Shown one piece after another: positions 46,344 to 56,460 of a stretch of DNA of 64,000 nucleotides. Both the position numbers and the translations under genes were made by a program. The stretch is taken from contig CM072525.1 in NCBI GenBank assembly GCA_036898135.1, positions 25,299,059-25,363,058 on the forward strand, read 5' to 3'. The first letter of the stretch is position 1; the number at the start of each line of letters is the position of its first letter. The notes under the pieces were generated by a model. The model saw only the letters and a program-made list of their open reading frames with translations. It did not search any database and was not told where the DNA came from. The DNA comes from Oncomelania hupensis (lineage: Eukaryota; Mollusca; Gastropoda; Littorinimorpha; Pomatiopsidae).

Positions 46344-47400
46344 TAATAGAGCCATTCCACTGTAAGATGACCTATATTTTTTATGTTTTTGCAAGACCTA
46401 AAATGATCTTGACCTTCAAGATCAACGCAACAACGGAACATATATGAACGATCAATCATCTCTAAATACAACAAGTTTGGATTTAGATCTCTCATAGTTT
46501 AGGGTTAAGTTCACTAAAAGTACCTATACTAACCGACTTTAGACAGCTCCAGTGACCTTGACCTTGGAGTGAGGTTGATCAAATATGACAGTATTTGTGT
46601 CTCATTGATATCCATCATGAAAAAAGAATTAATAGTAATAACTAAGAAACAAATTGAAATTTGTAAAAATTTGTTATTTTTTTACTAACATTTGCTGACC
46701 TATGATCTTGACCTTGAAGTGAAGTCATTCATTCACTGATCATGTATGAGGTCTTACGAATATACGCCATCTTACAAAGTTTGGTTGTGATAGTTGAAAT
46801 AAGTTCCGAGATATTAATCCACTTGAAAGTTTTGCACACACAGACGCCAGACGGCGGACAGACAGACTGACGGACGGAAATTTTTTTATATAACGTAGTT
46901 TTTGGACTATTTAGGACTCATCTCGCACAAATTTTCAACTCGGGGAAAAAAATGGGGGTGAGTACATAGACTTCACATTGCTATGTAGGCCTATGTGAGT
47001 CAATTAGCCAAAAGTTGTTTTATGACAAAATGCAATAATGACCTTGATATGACCTTGATTTTGAGTGGACTCGTCTTTGTTGACATGATCTCGGATGCCA
47101 TGATCAAAGTTAAAAGTATTGGCGCAGTACATCATTTGTCAAACACAGAGGCCTTTCAACAATTTTGTAAGGCCTAAACCAACTGTATTCCTACAACCTT
47201 CTTTAAATTCAACAAGATTGGACTGTATCTCTCATAGCTTAGGATCAATATCACTTCTAAATACTTTTTATAAAACAACTTAACAAGTAAACTTTTGTGG
47301 AAATGGTTGTTGGTTAACAATTCTTGACCCTATGATATTGACCTTCAAATGAAGTCATTTGAATACTTAAATAATTTTAGATTTCTCATCGAAACATGTC
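46344..47400 (+). repeat. GACCTT-rich dispersed repeats, right parts
   Basis: Resumes 'agccattccactgta' and runs to 'ggactatttaggactcatctcgc'. A further partial copy covers about 46990-47400. Confidence 0.75.
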
Positions 47401-47615
47401 AGATCGTGTCCGTCAGTCATTCTCCCCTTATTTACAGAAAAAGGTAGCAGCACCATTTGCATCTGATTATCGTTATTGTCAACAGCAACGTCGTAATTAA
47501 CCTCCTACTCTTCACCACGATCATCTATTATCGTCGTCATCATCAACATCATGTGCACGTTTGTCATCTTCCCTATTTTCAGAATTCTCTTTCAACACGC
47601 TCATTATGCTCATAC

Positions 47616-47754
47616 CCTGTATATCCCAGTTGTGAACAGACGACGCGAGCTTCCCAGTACATATAATTCCAGCATAGCGAATACCAGGATCCCTCAGCAA
47701 ATACCTCTAGCCGTCCAAGATGTTGCACTGGGCCGTCTCTCAGTCTGACTCTGG
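47616..47754 (-). CDS. SRCR domain 3, first-half exon
   Basis: Acceptor ATTTTCAG and donor CAGGGTATGA; phase 1 in, phase 2 out. Encodes RVRLRDGPVQHLGRLEV, SWYSLCWNYM and VVCSQLGY. C2 and C3 present. Confidence 0.85.
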
Positions 47755-48131
47755 CTGAAAATATATTTTAGATTGGAACTACTTGTTCATTACACATGTA
47801 AATTCATGCCCCCAAAACAAAATCTCGTTGAACAAAACACTGCACACTCGAATGCACAAATATAGCCTACCTCTTCAAAGAAATTAGGACCCTCAGAGGT
47901 CTTATTATATCATCGTCATCATCATCAGCATCATCATCATCATCATCATCATCATCATTATCTTCATATTCATGATCATCATCATCTTCATCACTTAATA
48001 ACTGTACACTATGTCTTTTTTTTTCTTCTTGTTTTTAATGCCAAAAAGCATAAATTTCATTACACGTAAACATGTGAAACAATTACCATGTTGTTGATTT
48101 TTATTGTCTTAATTCATCAAGATGATAAGAC

Positions 48132-48162
<31 letters not shown>

Positions 48163-48186
48163 TAATAATAATAATAATAATTTAAA

Positions 48187-48259
<73 letters not shown>

Positions 48260-48326
48260 TAAAAAAATAAAAAATAAAATAAAATAAAATAAAATTAAAT
48301 TAAATTAAATTAAATTAAATTAAACT
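47755..48326. repeat. Simple repeats: (TCA)n, C/A runs, (AAT)n, (AAAT)n
   Basis: TCA/ATC at 47910-47990 and AAT/AAAT at about 48160-48325. The latter is probably the 3' tail of the adjacent reverse-strand LINE. Confidence 0.8.
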
Positions 48327-48327
48327 A

Positions 48328-49816
48328 TTATATTAATCTTGCAACAGGTGAATCAAAGAGTATTTTCGCTAAGGTAATACACAAAGGATAATTAAGTTCT
48401 TTTAAGGAAGTTTTGTCATTCATCTCCAGCGGCAAAATAGGGGCAATAGTAGAGCATGCAAACAACATGTGTTCAAAAGACAAAGGTCTGTCACAGGAAC
48501 ATAAAACATTTTTACAATATTTCGGTCTTATTGCATTTAGCCATATTCGATTTGCCATTGAGGAAATAGCTCTTGAGACTTTACTCTGCTCTTCAAAATG
48601 TGTGTCAAATATAATTGTTCGAAGTAAAATTTGTTCAATATGATGTATTTCTCTAGGGGATTTCTTCAATGCAATAACCTTTGAGTTCAAATTTGAGGCA
48701 CCCTGTTTTGCCCCCCCCCCCCCCCCCCCACACTGACTCAACCAAAGCTTTTAGGTTTTGAAGCTAGTTCAGCCAGGCTAGCTATAAATAGCTTTGCCAG
48801 TGCTCTTCTATCCTTTCCTTTCACTGAAAGGGAGGGTGTAGGCAAGCTATAAATAGCCCGCAGGCAGCAAAATGTGGGAGAACCTAAGAGTGCTGCTCAC
48901 ATAGGCATTGAGCTGCTGTGCCCCCCCCCCCCCCCCCCCCCCCCCTATCTGCCCAGTCATTATAGAGAAACCCACTATGTGACGGTATCCAACAGAAACT
49001 TACACCTGTTCCGTTAACAATTAAATTGTTGATTTTATGACTTATTTCAATAACAATTTCTTTTCTTTCCTTAGACTTGCAATGCCTCCAGGACGGTCAT
49101 TGAATCTACACACACAACAATTTGTAAAATATTTGTAGACAGACTTTCAATTTTGCTTAGCGCCATTAAAACTGCTATTAATTCTGCAGTGAAAATCGAA
49201 ATCCCCTTACCTAAATAAAAAGATTCTTTTACATTGAATTCTGGTATAACATATGCCGCTCCTGCATCGGATGATTCTAGCACAGAACCATCTGTATAAA
49301 GTTTTAAATGTTGATAATATTTGCTTTCCAGGTGTATTAGAGCCTTTGTGGCCAGTATGGCTGCATTATTAGATTTATTTTCTGTACAATAATGAATATC
49401 AAAAAAGGCTGTTTTAAGTTCCCATGGTGGGAATGGAGACGTATAGGAAATTGGATCTAGAGCTACGAAGTCTTCTTGAACAGTTTGTATAAGGTCTTTT
49501 GTATATGTTGCAATTGTTTCAAAAGAAGAAACTTTTTTGCATGTTTAGGGAAGTCTGTGTCAGATCTTAACAATATCTCTTCTTTATTATAATTCAGGAC
49601 TGCTTTTGCTCTCACAATGTACTTTGCGCAAGCCAATTTTCTCCAATCAAGTAAAGGCATTATCCCTGCTAACGTATAGACTTTTTCAGTACGTGAATGG
49701 ACTGATAATCCTAGAGCTAATTTTAAAGCTTTGCTATCTAGGCTTTGTAACTTTTTTAAATACGATTTCGGAGCCGAAAAGTAAACCTCTTGCCCATACG
49801 TTAACTTAGATCTCAT
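48328..49816 (-). pseudogene. RNase H and C-terminal region of the LINE, interrupted
   Basis: GAAYVIPEF, FTAELIAVLMAL and VDSMTVL mark RNase H (49283-49071). SFCWIPSHSGFLYNDWADRG precedes the C-run insert, and AKQGASNLNS continues after it (48716 down). A cysteine tail (CSCDRPLSFEHMLFAC) is near the end. Several frames are needed. Confidence 0.8.
48712..48945. mobile_element. Palindromic insert bounded by C-runs
   Basis: Between the C-runs at 48712-48729 and 48921-48944 lie about 190 bp with an internal imperfect palindrome: ggctagctataaatagct and, reversed, aagctataaatagccc around a centre tttcactgaaa. Removing it rejoins the LINE coding frame (DRG|AKQG) at a G-run. Confidence 0.65.
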
Positions 49817-49881
49817 CAGAGAACAAGCTAGATGTATTAATGTTTTTAAATCCTGTCCCCAAGGTTTCCTACTGATTATTT

Positions 49882-51279
49882 TTAGAAGATTATAACTTTA
49901 AGTGCTTTCTGAGTGAGATAATCAATGTGCCTTTTCCAGTTCAATTTTGTTGTAAGATAAACTCCAAGAAATTTTACTACTTTCACATACTTAAGTTCAG
50001 TGTTGGCAATCACGATTTTAGGAAGCAATCTAGGCTCTTGTCCATTACTAAACAATATTAAATTAGTTTTTTCTTTTGAAAGCTCTAACCCATTTTTAAT
50101 CATAAAAGAACTTATTATATTTATTTCCCGTTGGTAACAATTTGTCACGTGTTTAATGTCAAAAAGGGACGTTTTTCGTTTTAGATTTACATTCATCCAT
50201 AGTGCTATATCATCAGCATATTGAGCAAGAGAAACATTTTTGCCTATCACTTTAGGTAGATCATGAATTAATATATTGAACAATACAGGTGAGATGATTG
50301 CCCCCTGAGGAATTCCTATATCTGTGTTTTGACTAGACGAATAGGAATTATCTACTTTAACCTTTATCTTCCTATTAGATAGAAGACTTTTAATGTAAGA
50401 GTACATGTTACCTGAAATTCCTATACTTTTTAACTTGTACAATAAACGAGTGTGCCACACTCTGTCGTACGCTTTATTGATGTCAAAAAACGTAGCTAAT
50501 ACCCCTTTTCGTCTGGCAAATTGTTTCTTTATATTCGTTGTAAGTTTCACAAGATGATCAGTAGTTGATCTTCCCTTTTGAAAACCAGCTTGGTTAATTG
50601 GAATTACACTTGTCTTATTACAAAAATGCAATAATCTTTCCAGTACTATCTTTTCCATAACTTTACATGTGTGAGAGGTTAAAGCAATAGGCCTATAACT
50701 AGAAACTACAGCACGAGGCTTACCTGATTTTAGAATAGTTATTATCAGAGAGGAATTCCGGAAGTCAGGTAAATTTCCTGATATCCAAGCCTTTTGTATT
50801 ATAATATGTAGTACATTCAACCATTGTTCAGGCAGATGTGAAAGCATTTTATACGAAATACCATCTAAACCAACCACTGAATTTTTTCGACTAAGTTCCA
50901 AACTGGCATTTTGTAATTCTTGTAAGGTAATTTTAGAATTAAAGTACATATTGTTATCAGGCGGTGGCGGCTCATACTTTGTACTCTTTTCTTCTCGTTC
51001 TCTTTCTTCTTTAATGTTAGAAGGTAGACTTGATGAATGACTTATCGTAACAAAATGTTTCACAAATGCTTCTGATTTTTCTTGGGGTGTGGGAAAATTA
51101 TTGCTATCTATTTTCAAAGTACATTGGGGAAGTCTATACCCATTTTGCATTTCAGAGAGTTTTTTCCATACTTTTGATGAATCCTTACAACTATTTATTT
51201 CAGAATTGCAGTAATTTGACCAGAAAGCTTGTTTCTCTGAGGCAATTACTTTGTTGCAATTAATTTTAGCTCTTTTCAT
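49882..51279 (-). CDS. Reverse transcriptase segment of the 48-53 kb LINE
   Basis: A 465-residue open frame. It has GLDGISYKMLSHLP, AGFQKGRSTTDHLVKL, FFDINKAYDRVW, GIPQGAIISPVLF and catalytic QYADDIALW. It closely parallels the ORF2 at 6105-9645. Breaks before and after separate it from endonuclease and RNase H. Confidence 0.88.
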   Translation of the reverse strand: MKRAKINCNKVIASEKQAFWSNYCNSEINSCKDSSKVWKKLSEMQNGYRLPQCTLKIDSNNFPTPQEKSEAFVKHFVTISHSSSLPSNIKEEREREEKSTKYEPPPPDNNMYFNSKITLQELQNASLELSRKNSVVGLDGISYKMLSHLPEQWLNVLHIIIQKAWISGNLPDFRNSSLIITILKSGKPRAVVSSYRPIALTSHTCKVMEKIVLERLLHFCNKTSVIPINQAGFQKGRSTTDHLVKLTTNIKKQFARRKGVLATFFDINKAYDRVWHTRLLYKLKSIGISGNMYSYIKSLLSNRKIKVKVDNSYSSSQNTDIGIPQGAIISPVLFNILIHDLPKVIGKNVSLAQYADDIALWMNVNLKRKTSLFDIKHVTNCYQREINIISSFMIKNGLELSKEKTNLILFSNGQEPRLLPKIVIANTELKYVKVVKFLGVYLTTKLNWKRHIDYLTQKALKVIIF

Positions 51280-51436
51280 CTCTGTAAAGGATTGTGATGT
51301 TCGAATTTTTAACCATGTTTTATAAGCCTCCTTTTTTTCATCTACTGCTTTTTTGCAAATATCATTCCACCATATATTACCAGCTCGGACCTTTTTATTG
51401 TATGCACGTTTTTTGGGTATAGATTTTGAAGCTGCA

Positions 51437-52276
51437 TTATGAATAATTATGTTTTATAAATGTGTTATATGCAACATTTATATCATCATCATTAACAAAG
51501 TTTGTGTCATATGATAATAAAACGTTTTGAAAATCTTGCCAATTTGCGCGGCTATAAATATATTTAGGCACTGGATCCTCTGCAATATCAATTTCAACAC
51601 TGCTGTCACATATTATTATCAATGGCAAATGATCACTGCCTAATGAGTCAGATTCCACTTCCCACATACAGTCCGAATAAAGGTCTGGTGTGGTAAAAGT
51701 TAAGTCTATAGCGGAAGGCCGATGTGTTGATACATCCGGAATCCGAGTGATACGACCGTCATTTAAAATCAACAAATTAGAATCGATGACGTTGTCACAA
51801 AAAATATTATTTGTACATGAATTGCAACCTTTATCCCATAAAGGAGAATGTGTGTTAAAGTCACCACACACAATCCATGACTCAGATGAGTCAAAACTTT
51901 TCAGCCAGTCAGTGTTTGTGTTGTTTGTGCCTTTTGGAAAATAAACACTTAAAATGTTAACACATTTATCTTTGTTAAGTTTCACTTTGATTGCTGCCGA
52001 ATGAATATCCTGATGTTGAATAAAGGACGTTGATTGAATGTTATACTCCAAATCATGAAGGATATACACCGCAGCTTGAACTTTATTAGTGTCAGTGTTT
52101 ATAACAGGTGGGTAGTAAAAACCCTTTAGTTTAGGCAATTTTCTGTTGCTAACATTCAAAGACTGTAAAGCCAAGGCGTGATAATCTTTCTCAGACAGGT
52201 GCTGTTGCAAATATTGTAAGTTAGTACATACAGAACGACAATTCCATTGAAAAACAGTAAACTTTTCGTATCTCAT
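51437..52276 (-). CDS. Endonuclease segment of the 48-53 kb LINE
   Basis: A 279-residue frame beginning FTVFQWNCRSV, with the conserved N at the start, VCGDFNTHSPLW, and GSDHLPLII at the end. This is the AP-endonuclease-like fold of non-LTR elements; the first part is missing in the 5997-9645 copy. The frame breaks just before the RT. Confidence 0.88.
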   Translation of the reverse strand: MRYEKFTVFQWNCRSVCTNLQYLQQHLSEKDYHALALQSLNVSNRKLPKLKGFYYPPVINTDTNKVQAAVYILHDLEYNIQSTSFIQHQDIHSAAIKVKLNKDKCVNILSVYFPKGTNNTNTDWLKSFDSSESWIVCGDFNTHSPLWDKGCNSCTNNIFCDNVIDSNLLILNDGRITRIPDVSTHRPSAIDLTFTTPDLYSDCMWEVESDSLGSDHLPLIIICDSSVEIDIAEDPVPKYIYSRANWQDFQNVLLSYDTNFVNDDDINVAYNTFIKHNYS

Positions 52277-52457
52277 TAACAGATTGAGAAAAACTAAAGA
52301 TTATGAAACCGAAACATCAAATAAAGAGTAATATATTTTCAGCTCTTTATATAGGAACTACTCTGTTATGACTGATCACAACTAATCGTCCTGATGACCT
52401 CAGCGCTGCCAGGCAGGGAATGGAAAATGGCTGTGTGGAAAAAAGTTACCTCTCCAA

Positions 52458-53050
52458 TCAAAAAAAAAAAGGAAAGGGATCTGCAGACCGGTTGAAGCGC
52501 CGGGCAGAATTCCGCGGTTTCTTCCACAACAGTCGCTCAACTTGGCGGCCAATGTTCCCCGCTAGAGTACTGAAGCCTCTCCTCGTAGGATGGACACCAT
52601 CGCGCATGGCAAAGAAGGGCACGTTGTCGTTGTTGACGAATGAGCTATTCTTGTGGTCTGCCAGCTGGGTCATCAACATCGCGTTGAACAACTCTTTCTT
52701 ACTGTTAAGGTTGAAGTTCAGCACCGGGGCGACCTTGCTCACGACGATCTTGGATGTCGGGCTGCTGGAAATGATCGTCTTGATTGCCTCGACAAACTGA
52801 TGACTCGCTGATTTGGCATCTTGTTTCTTCAAGTTATTGATGCCGCAATGAACGATGATCACGTCAGGCGGTGGATGATCTTTGACTGACGTGAAGGCAG
52901 GAACCAGGTCACTGATGAGAGGCGCAAACACCTTCTTGGCCTCAAAACCATAGGATTGACCCAGTCTCTTCTCCTTCACGCCTGCCAGCACCGAATCGTG
53001 GAAAATGACAGCATTTCCGCATTCCTTACTGATGACGTCATCGGCAGAAA
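52458..53050 (-). CDS. SGNH-hydrolase (esterase) domain of LINE ORF1
   Basis: Block I is FHDSVLAGV (near 53000), block III IVHCGINNL (near 52850) and block V DGVHPTRRGF (near 52590), the pattern of SGNH hydrolases. Esterase-type ORF1 proteins are known from CR1/L2-group LINEs; substrate unknown. The open frame listed from 52991 lacks the block I start, which continues upstream in the same frame. Confidence 0.75.
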
Positions 53051-53121
53051 ATGCGCCGCTTGGTGACGAAACCGGCGCTTTGACGTTATCTCTTTTCGAT
53101 TTCGCTGACTTTTGATCTAAT

Positions 53122-53577
53122 TTATCCTTTTTGGAAAGCTGAGACGTGGAGTTGATGTTCGGACCGTTCCTCGATAGTTGTTTTGTGCATGATTTGGATG
53201 GGGATGATGCAGCAACTTGTGCATAATGTCTCAGAAAGCGCGTTGCTAGGTGTCTCTCGCGTCGTCTGCTTCGCGGTTGTCAGCAATTCGCTAATTTTAA
53301 GATCTTGCTGCCGTATGATCTCTTCCAGAGAATCAATCCGTCTGCATAGCGATGCCACGATCTCACGGGTTTCGCACACAACACTCATGATTTCGGGTGC
53401 CGTGGCTATAATCATGGATTGTTCAACGGCGCCGCTAACGTTCTGGCTTGGCTCAGGTTCGATGTCCGTCAGAACAGAGGCCATCGCTAATTCAGGAGGA
53501 GTGGAGCAGATTCGCTGGTCATTCTCCATTTCCTTTGCATTCTGTTGTTTTCGCTTGCCACTTCTGGTGATGGTCAT
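53122..53577 (-). CDS. N-terminal coiled-coil part of LINE ORF1
   Basis: A 151-residue frame with a leucine/isoleucine heptad (VASLCRRIDSLEEIIRQQ, DLKISELL), likely for self-association. It leads toward the esterase domain after one frame change near 53100-53160. Confidence 0.65.
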   Translation of the reverse strand: MTITRSGKRKQQNAKEMENDQRICSTPPELAMASVLTDIEPEPSQNVSGAVEQSMIIATAPEIMSVVCETREIVASLCRRIDSLEEIIRQQDLKISELLTTAKQTTRETPSNALSETLCTSCCIIPIQIMHKTTIEERSEHQLHVSAFQKG

Positions 53578-54006
53578 AGCTATGTGTCATTAACAGGAAA
53601 TTAAAAACTCTCCAGCAAGAATTCAGAGCTTGTTATAGTAGCCATGTACCGGAAGTCCACTAAACAATTACCAATTGCAATACATTGTGCCACAATATAT
53701 ATTTCTTTAAACATTGGCATTTTTTATATTTATGTATACGCATACAAACTTTACAACATATCGCAATAAAACATATAGGAGTAAGGCAGGGAAAGATAAG
53801 TAAGGGGCAGAGACAAGAGAGAAAGAGAGAGAGAGAGAGAGAGAGGAGGAGGGAAAAGGTGGGAGGGGGCAAATATTATTTTTGGTAGTGAAGGGTCAAC
53901 CTGAAGACCTTTGCCATTCTTTTGAGCTTGCGCCGAGCTGTAGTGAGTGCTACAGCGCGACAGCACTAAAGTAAGGAAATATAGTAAAGCAGTAACCTTT
54001 TTCAAC
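53578..54006. other. Unassigned spacer with (GA)n
   Basis: GA-rich run at 53816-53848. Probably includes 3' untranslated sequence of the L1/Tx1-like LINE. Confidence 0.5.
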
Positions 54007-55452
54007 TTAAATATCTTGTGATAAGATTGGTTGATAAGGATGCCACTCCATAGAAAACTTGTTATTTGTCATTAATATATATGAAGAATATTTTTCTACT
54101 TCATATTGAGATTTCAAATATGTAATAAAATTCGGCAATATCGGCATTACTTTGTCAAACTTACATCGATATATAAAACATGTTGCTGTAAGAATGATAA
54201 AATCAAAAATATTATCTGGTCTAAAGTTATCGCTAACACCAAACAGTACAATATGTTCATTAAGTTGCAAATTTACAGCGACTAAACATTTGTAGTTTAA
54301 CAGCGTCTCTAGTTGAGTCCAAAAATTACGAACATACACACAGTTCCAAAACAAATGCTGTATGTTTTCACGGTGCAGTTCACAAAAGGAGCACAAGTTA
54401 TTTATAGCAACACCCATACTCGACAGAGTAATATTTGTGGCAATAATTCTATGCACAATGCGAAGTTGAAACCACTTTAGTTTGACATTACGAATATGTT
54501 GAATTTTCTTAAATATGTGTTTCCATTGCATGTCTACGTCATATTTTTCTTGCCCCTTTATACAACAATTAGGCTTTGCTTTATTACTCATTAGGATATT
54601 GTAATATACTCGTGCTCCCTTGGAAACTGACATAATTGTTTTCCATGTTTTACTAAGTTCAAAAAACCTGTCATTGAGAATGTCAATGTTACACAAATGC
54701 ACATACTTTTTGACAGCTTGCACACATCCTGTAAACGTAAGAAAATCAGTGCGAATTTGGTATTCTTGTACAAAATCATTGTACGACAAAAATGTACCGT
54801 TTTCATCAATCAAATGACCAATACAAAACACACCATTTTCTAGCCAATTCTTATGTAGAAAAGTTTTTTGGGCGACTGTGATATGCTTATTATAAAACAG
54901 CCGTTCTGGTAGACGTTCTTCTGATCTTTCTATTGTTATGTTATTATTCAACTCGTCATAAGCCACAAATACATCTGTCCAAAACGCATTATATTTTTTG
55001 TTCGGCACTTGGGATCCTAAGTTTTCAATATTGTGTAAATAATTGTACTTTAATAATAAAATACTTTTCCATTTTGGATTACCATTCTTGAGTTTTCTGA
55101 TCCATGAGATTTTTAATGCTTTAATGTATTCTTTGATATCTGGTATTCCTAAACCTCCTTCTGCTATGTTTCTAGTCGCACTCTTTCTGCTAATCCGATC
55201 TCTTTTTTTCTTCCACACGAATTGGAATACATTCTTTTGAATTAGCTCAATTATGTTATCCGGGGGTTAGGAAGTAGCATCCATAAATGAACAAGCTTAG
55301 ATAGAATAAGCGATTTTAGTACTGCAACTCTACCTAAGGGGGTTATTTGTCGTTTAAGCCAGGCTCGATATAATGTTTTCATTTCTATCAATTTCTCCTT
55401 AATGTTGATAAGAACACAGTCCTTTAAATCATTTGTAAACCATATACCTAAG
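54007..55452 (-). pseudogene. L1/Tx1-like LINE, C-terminal half of ORF2
   Basis: Continues from ILGIWFTNDLKD (next to the LTR insertion) through AWLKRQITPLGRVAVLKS to a zinc-binding tail CSFCELHRENIQHLFWNC near 54360, with stop at 54007. One frame break near 55218-55260. The L1/Tx1 group lacks RNase H. Confidence 0.8.
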
Positions 55453-55525
55453 TGTTACATTGAAACGCCTCGGTAGTGTAGTGGTTATCACGCTCGCCTC
55501 ACACGCGAGAGGTCCTGGGTCAAAA
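55453..55525. other. Extra segment: inverted LTR tip plus truncated tRNA-Val-like sequence
   Basis: The plus strand reads TGTTACATTGAAACGC (15 of 16 match to the outer LTR tip TGTTACGTTGAAACGC, inverted), then a tRNA-like GCCTCGGTAGTGTAGTGG with CGCCTCACACGCG as anticodon arm (CAC, valine), cut off at GGTCCTGGGTC, then AAAA and the LTR end TGTTACACTCGG. A full T-loop and acceptor 3' strand are absent, so it cannot be a functional tRNA gene. Confidence 0.75.
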
Positions 55526-56136
55526 TGTTACACTCGGTTTGATGTTGGTGTTTTCTATCAGTATCTGATTCAGCCCCAATGCTAAATTCCTGATAGGGTG
55601 TAACTCAGATTCGTTTATCCACGCAGCCCGCTCAAGCAGCATACAAGTCACAAAGTCGACGTATGAAGTTTCCCACTTTTATTCAGCATACATCAACAAC
55701 TGCATACAATTCTCAACTCAACTCAACTTTCAACAACAACCCTTTTCACAACACACAAAGCATCGAATATATAATTTTTTCTATCCTTCGAGATGACGAC
55801 AGTTTGTTCTAGAAATGACGCATTACAACTAACCAATCAGAATTAAAGATCGTCATCACTGACTTACGTCATACATCTCTCCACACATACCCCGAACCTT
55901 CTCTTACTTCGACAATCGTCCCGAAACTTCGATCGATAGTAAACAAGGAGATCCAGAGTATTCTCCGACAATATCGACCAACGAAAATTATCCACGTTAT
56001 ACAAAGCCTCTCCTAACAACAATGCAAACTCAAATCAAAGGTAAATAAACTCCATTTTTGAATACTTTGCAAAACGAAACGATTAGATCTATCGTGCGCG
56101 TTTTAGACATACTACCATTCGCGTTTCAACGTAACA
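55526..56136 (-). repeat. 3' LTR of the LTR retrotransposon
   Basis: 611 bp with TGTTAC...GTAACA ends. One visible difference from the 5' LTR (ccatttttg here, ccattattg there). Confidence 0.92.
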
Positions 56137-56150
56137 TAACCCCCCACTCA
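56137..56150 (-). promoter_or_regulatory. Polypurine tract
   Basis: The minus strand reads GAGTGGGGGGTTA directly before the 3' LTR, the place where plus-strand DNA synthesis starts. Confidence 0.8.
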
Positions 56151-56235
56151 AGAAGAAATTTACCCAATTTCTTTCAACAACGTTGAAACGTAATGAACAA
56201 ACAAAGTTCAGAATTAAAACTTATTTCAGACTGTC

Positions 56236-56460
56236 TGAACACTGTCAATGTTCTCAGCTCATTCACACAGAATCAAAGTTTCTCATCTGCAAGTCTTTCT
56301 GGATACTGTCAATGTTCACAGTTCATTCACACAGAGTCAATGTTTCTCATCTGCAAATCTTTCTGGATACTGTCAATGTTCACAGATCATTTACCCAGTC
56401 AACGTTTTTCATTTTCAAGTCTGTCATTACCAATATTCTTAGTTCGTCCACACAGTCAAT
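56236..56460. repeat. Minisatellite (about 64 bp, 3-4 units) between pol and PPT
   Basis: Units share 'ctgtcaatgttcacagttca', 'ttcacacag', 'tttctcatctgcaa' and 'tctttctggata'. Confidence 0.8.

Larger units (their letters stand above)
48326..53577 (-). mobile_element. Near-complete RNase H LINE with esterase-type ORF1
   Basis: Reverse-strand order: coiled-coil ORF1 (53577-53122), SGNH esterase (about 53040-52458), endonuclease (52276-51437), RT (51279-49882), RNase H (about 49280-48950) and C-terminal zinc-binding tail (48741-48328). It is related in sequence to the LINE at 5997-9645 (both ORF2s end SPV.RL). Frames are broken and a palindromic insert sits in RNase H. Confidence 0.85.

Noticed and set aside
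52458..52991. Host esterase gene
   Set aside because: It sits directly upstream of, and in the same direction as, a LINE ORF2; esterase ORF1 proteins are known in LINEs.
53660..54005. Leu/Ser-rich minus-strand frames
   Set aside because: Read through a (GA)n run with no supporting domain.
55466..55524. Functional tRNA-Val gene
   Set aside because: The 3' part of the T arm and the acceptor strand are missing, and it lies inside an LTR element insertion.
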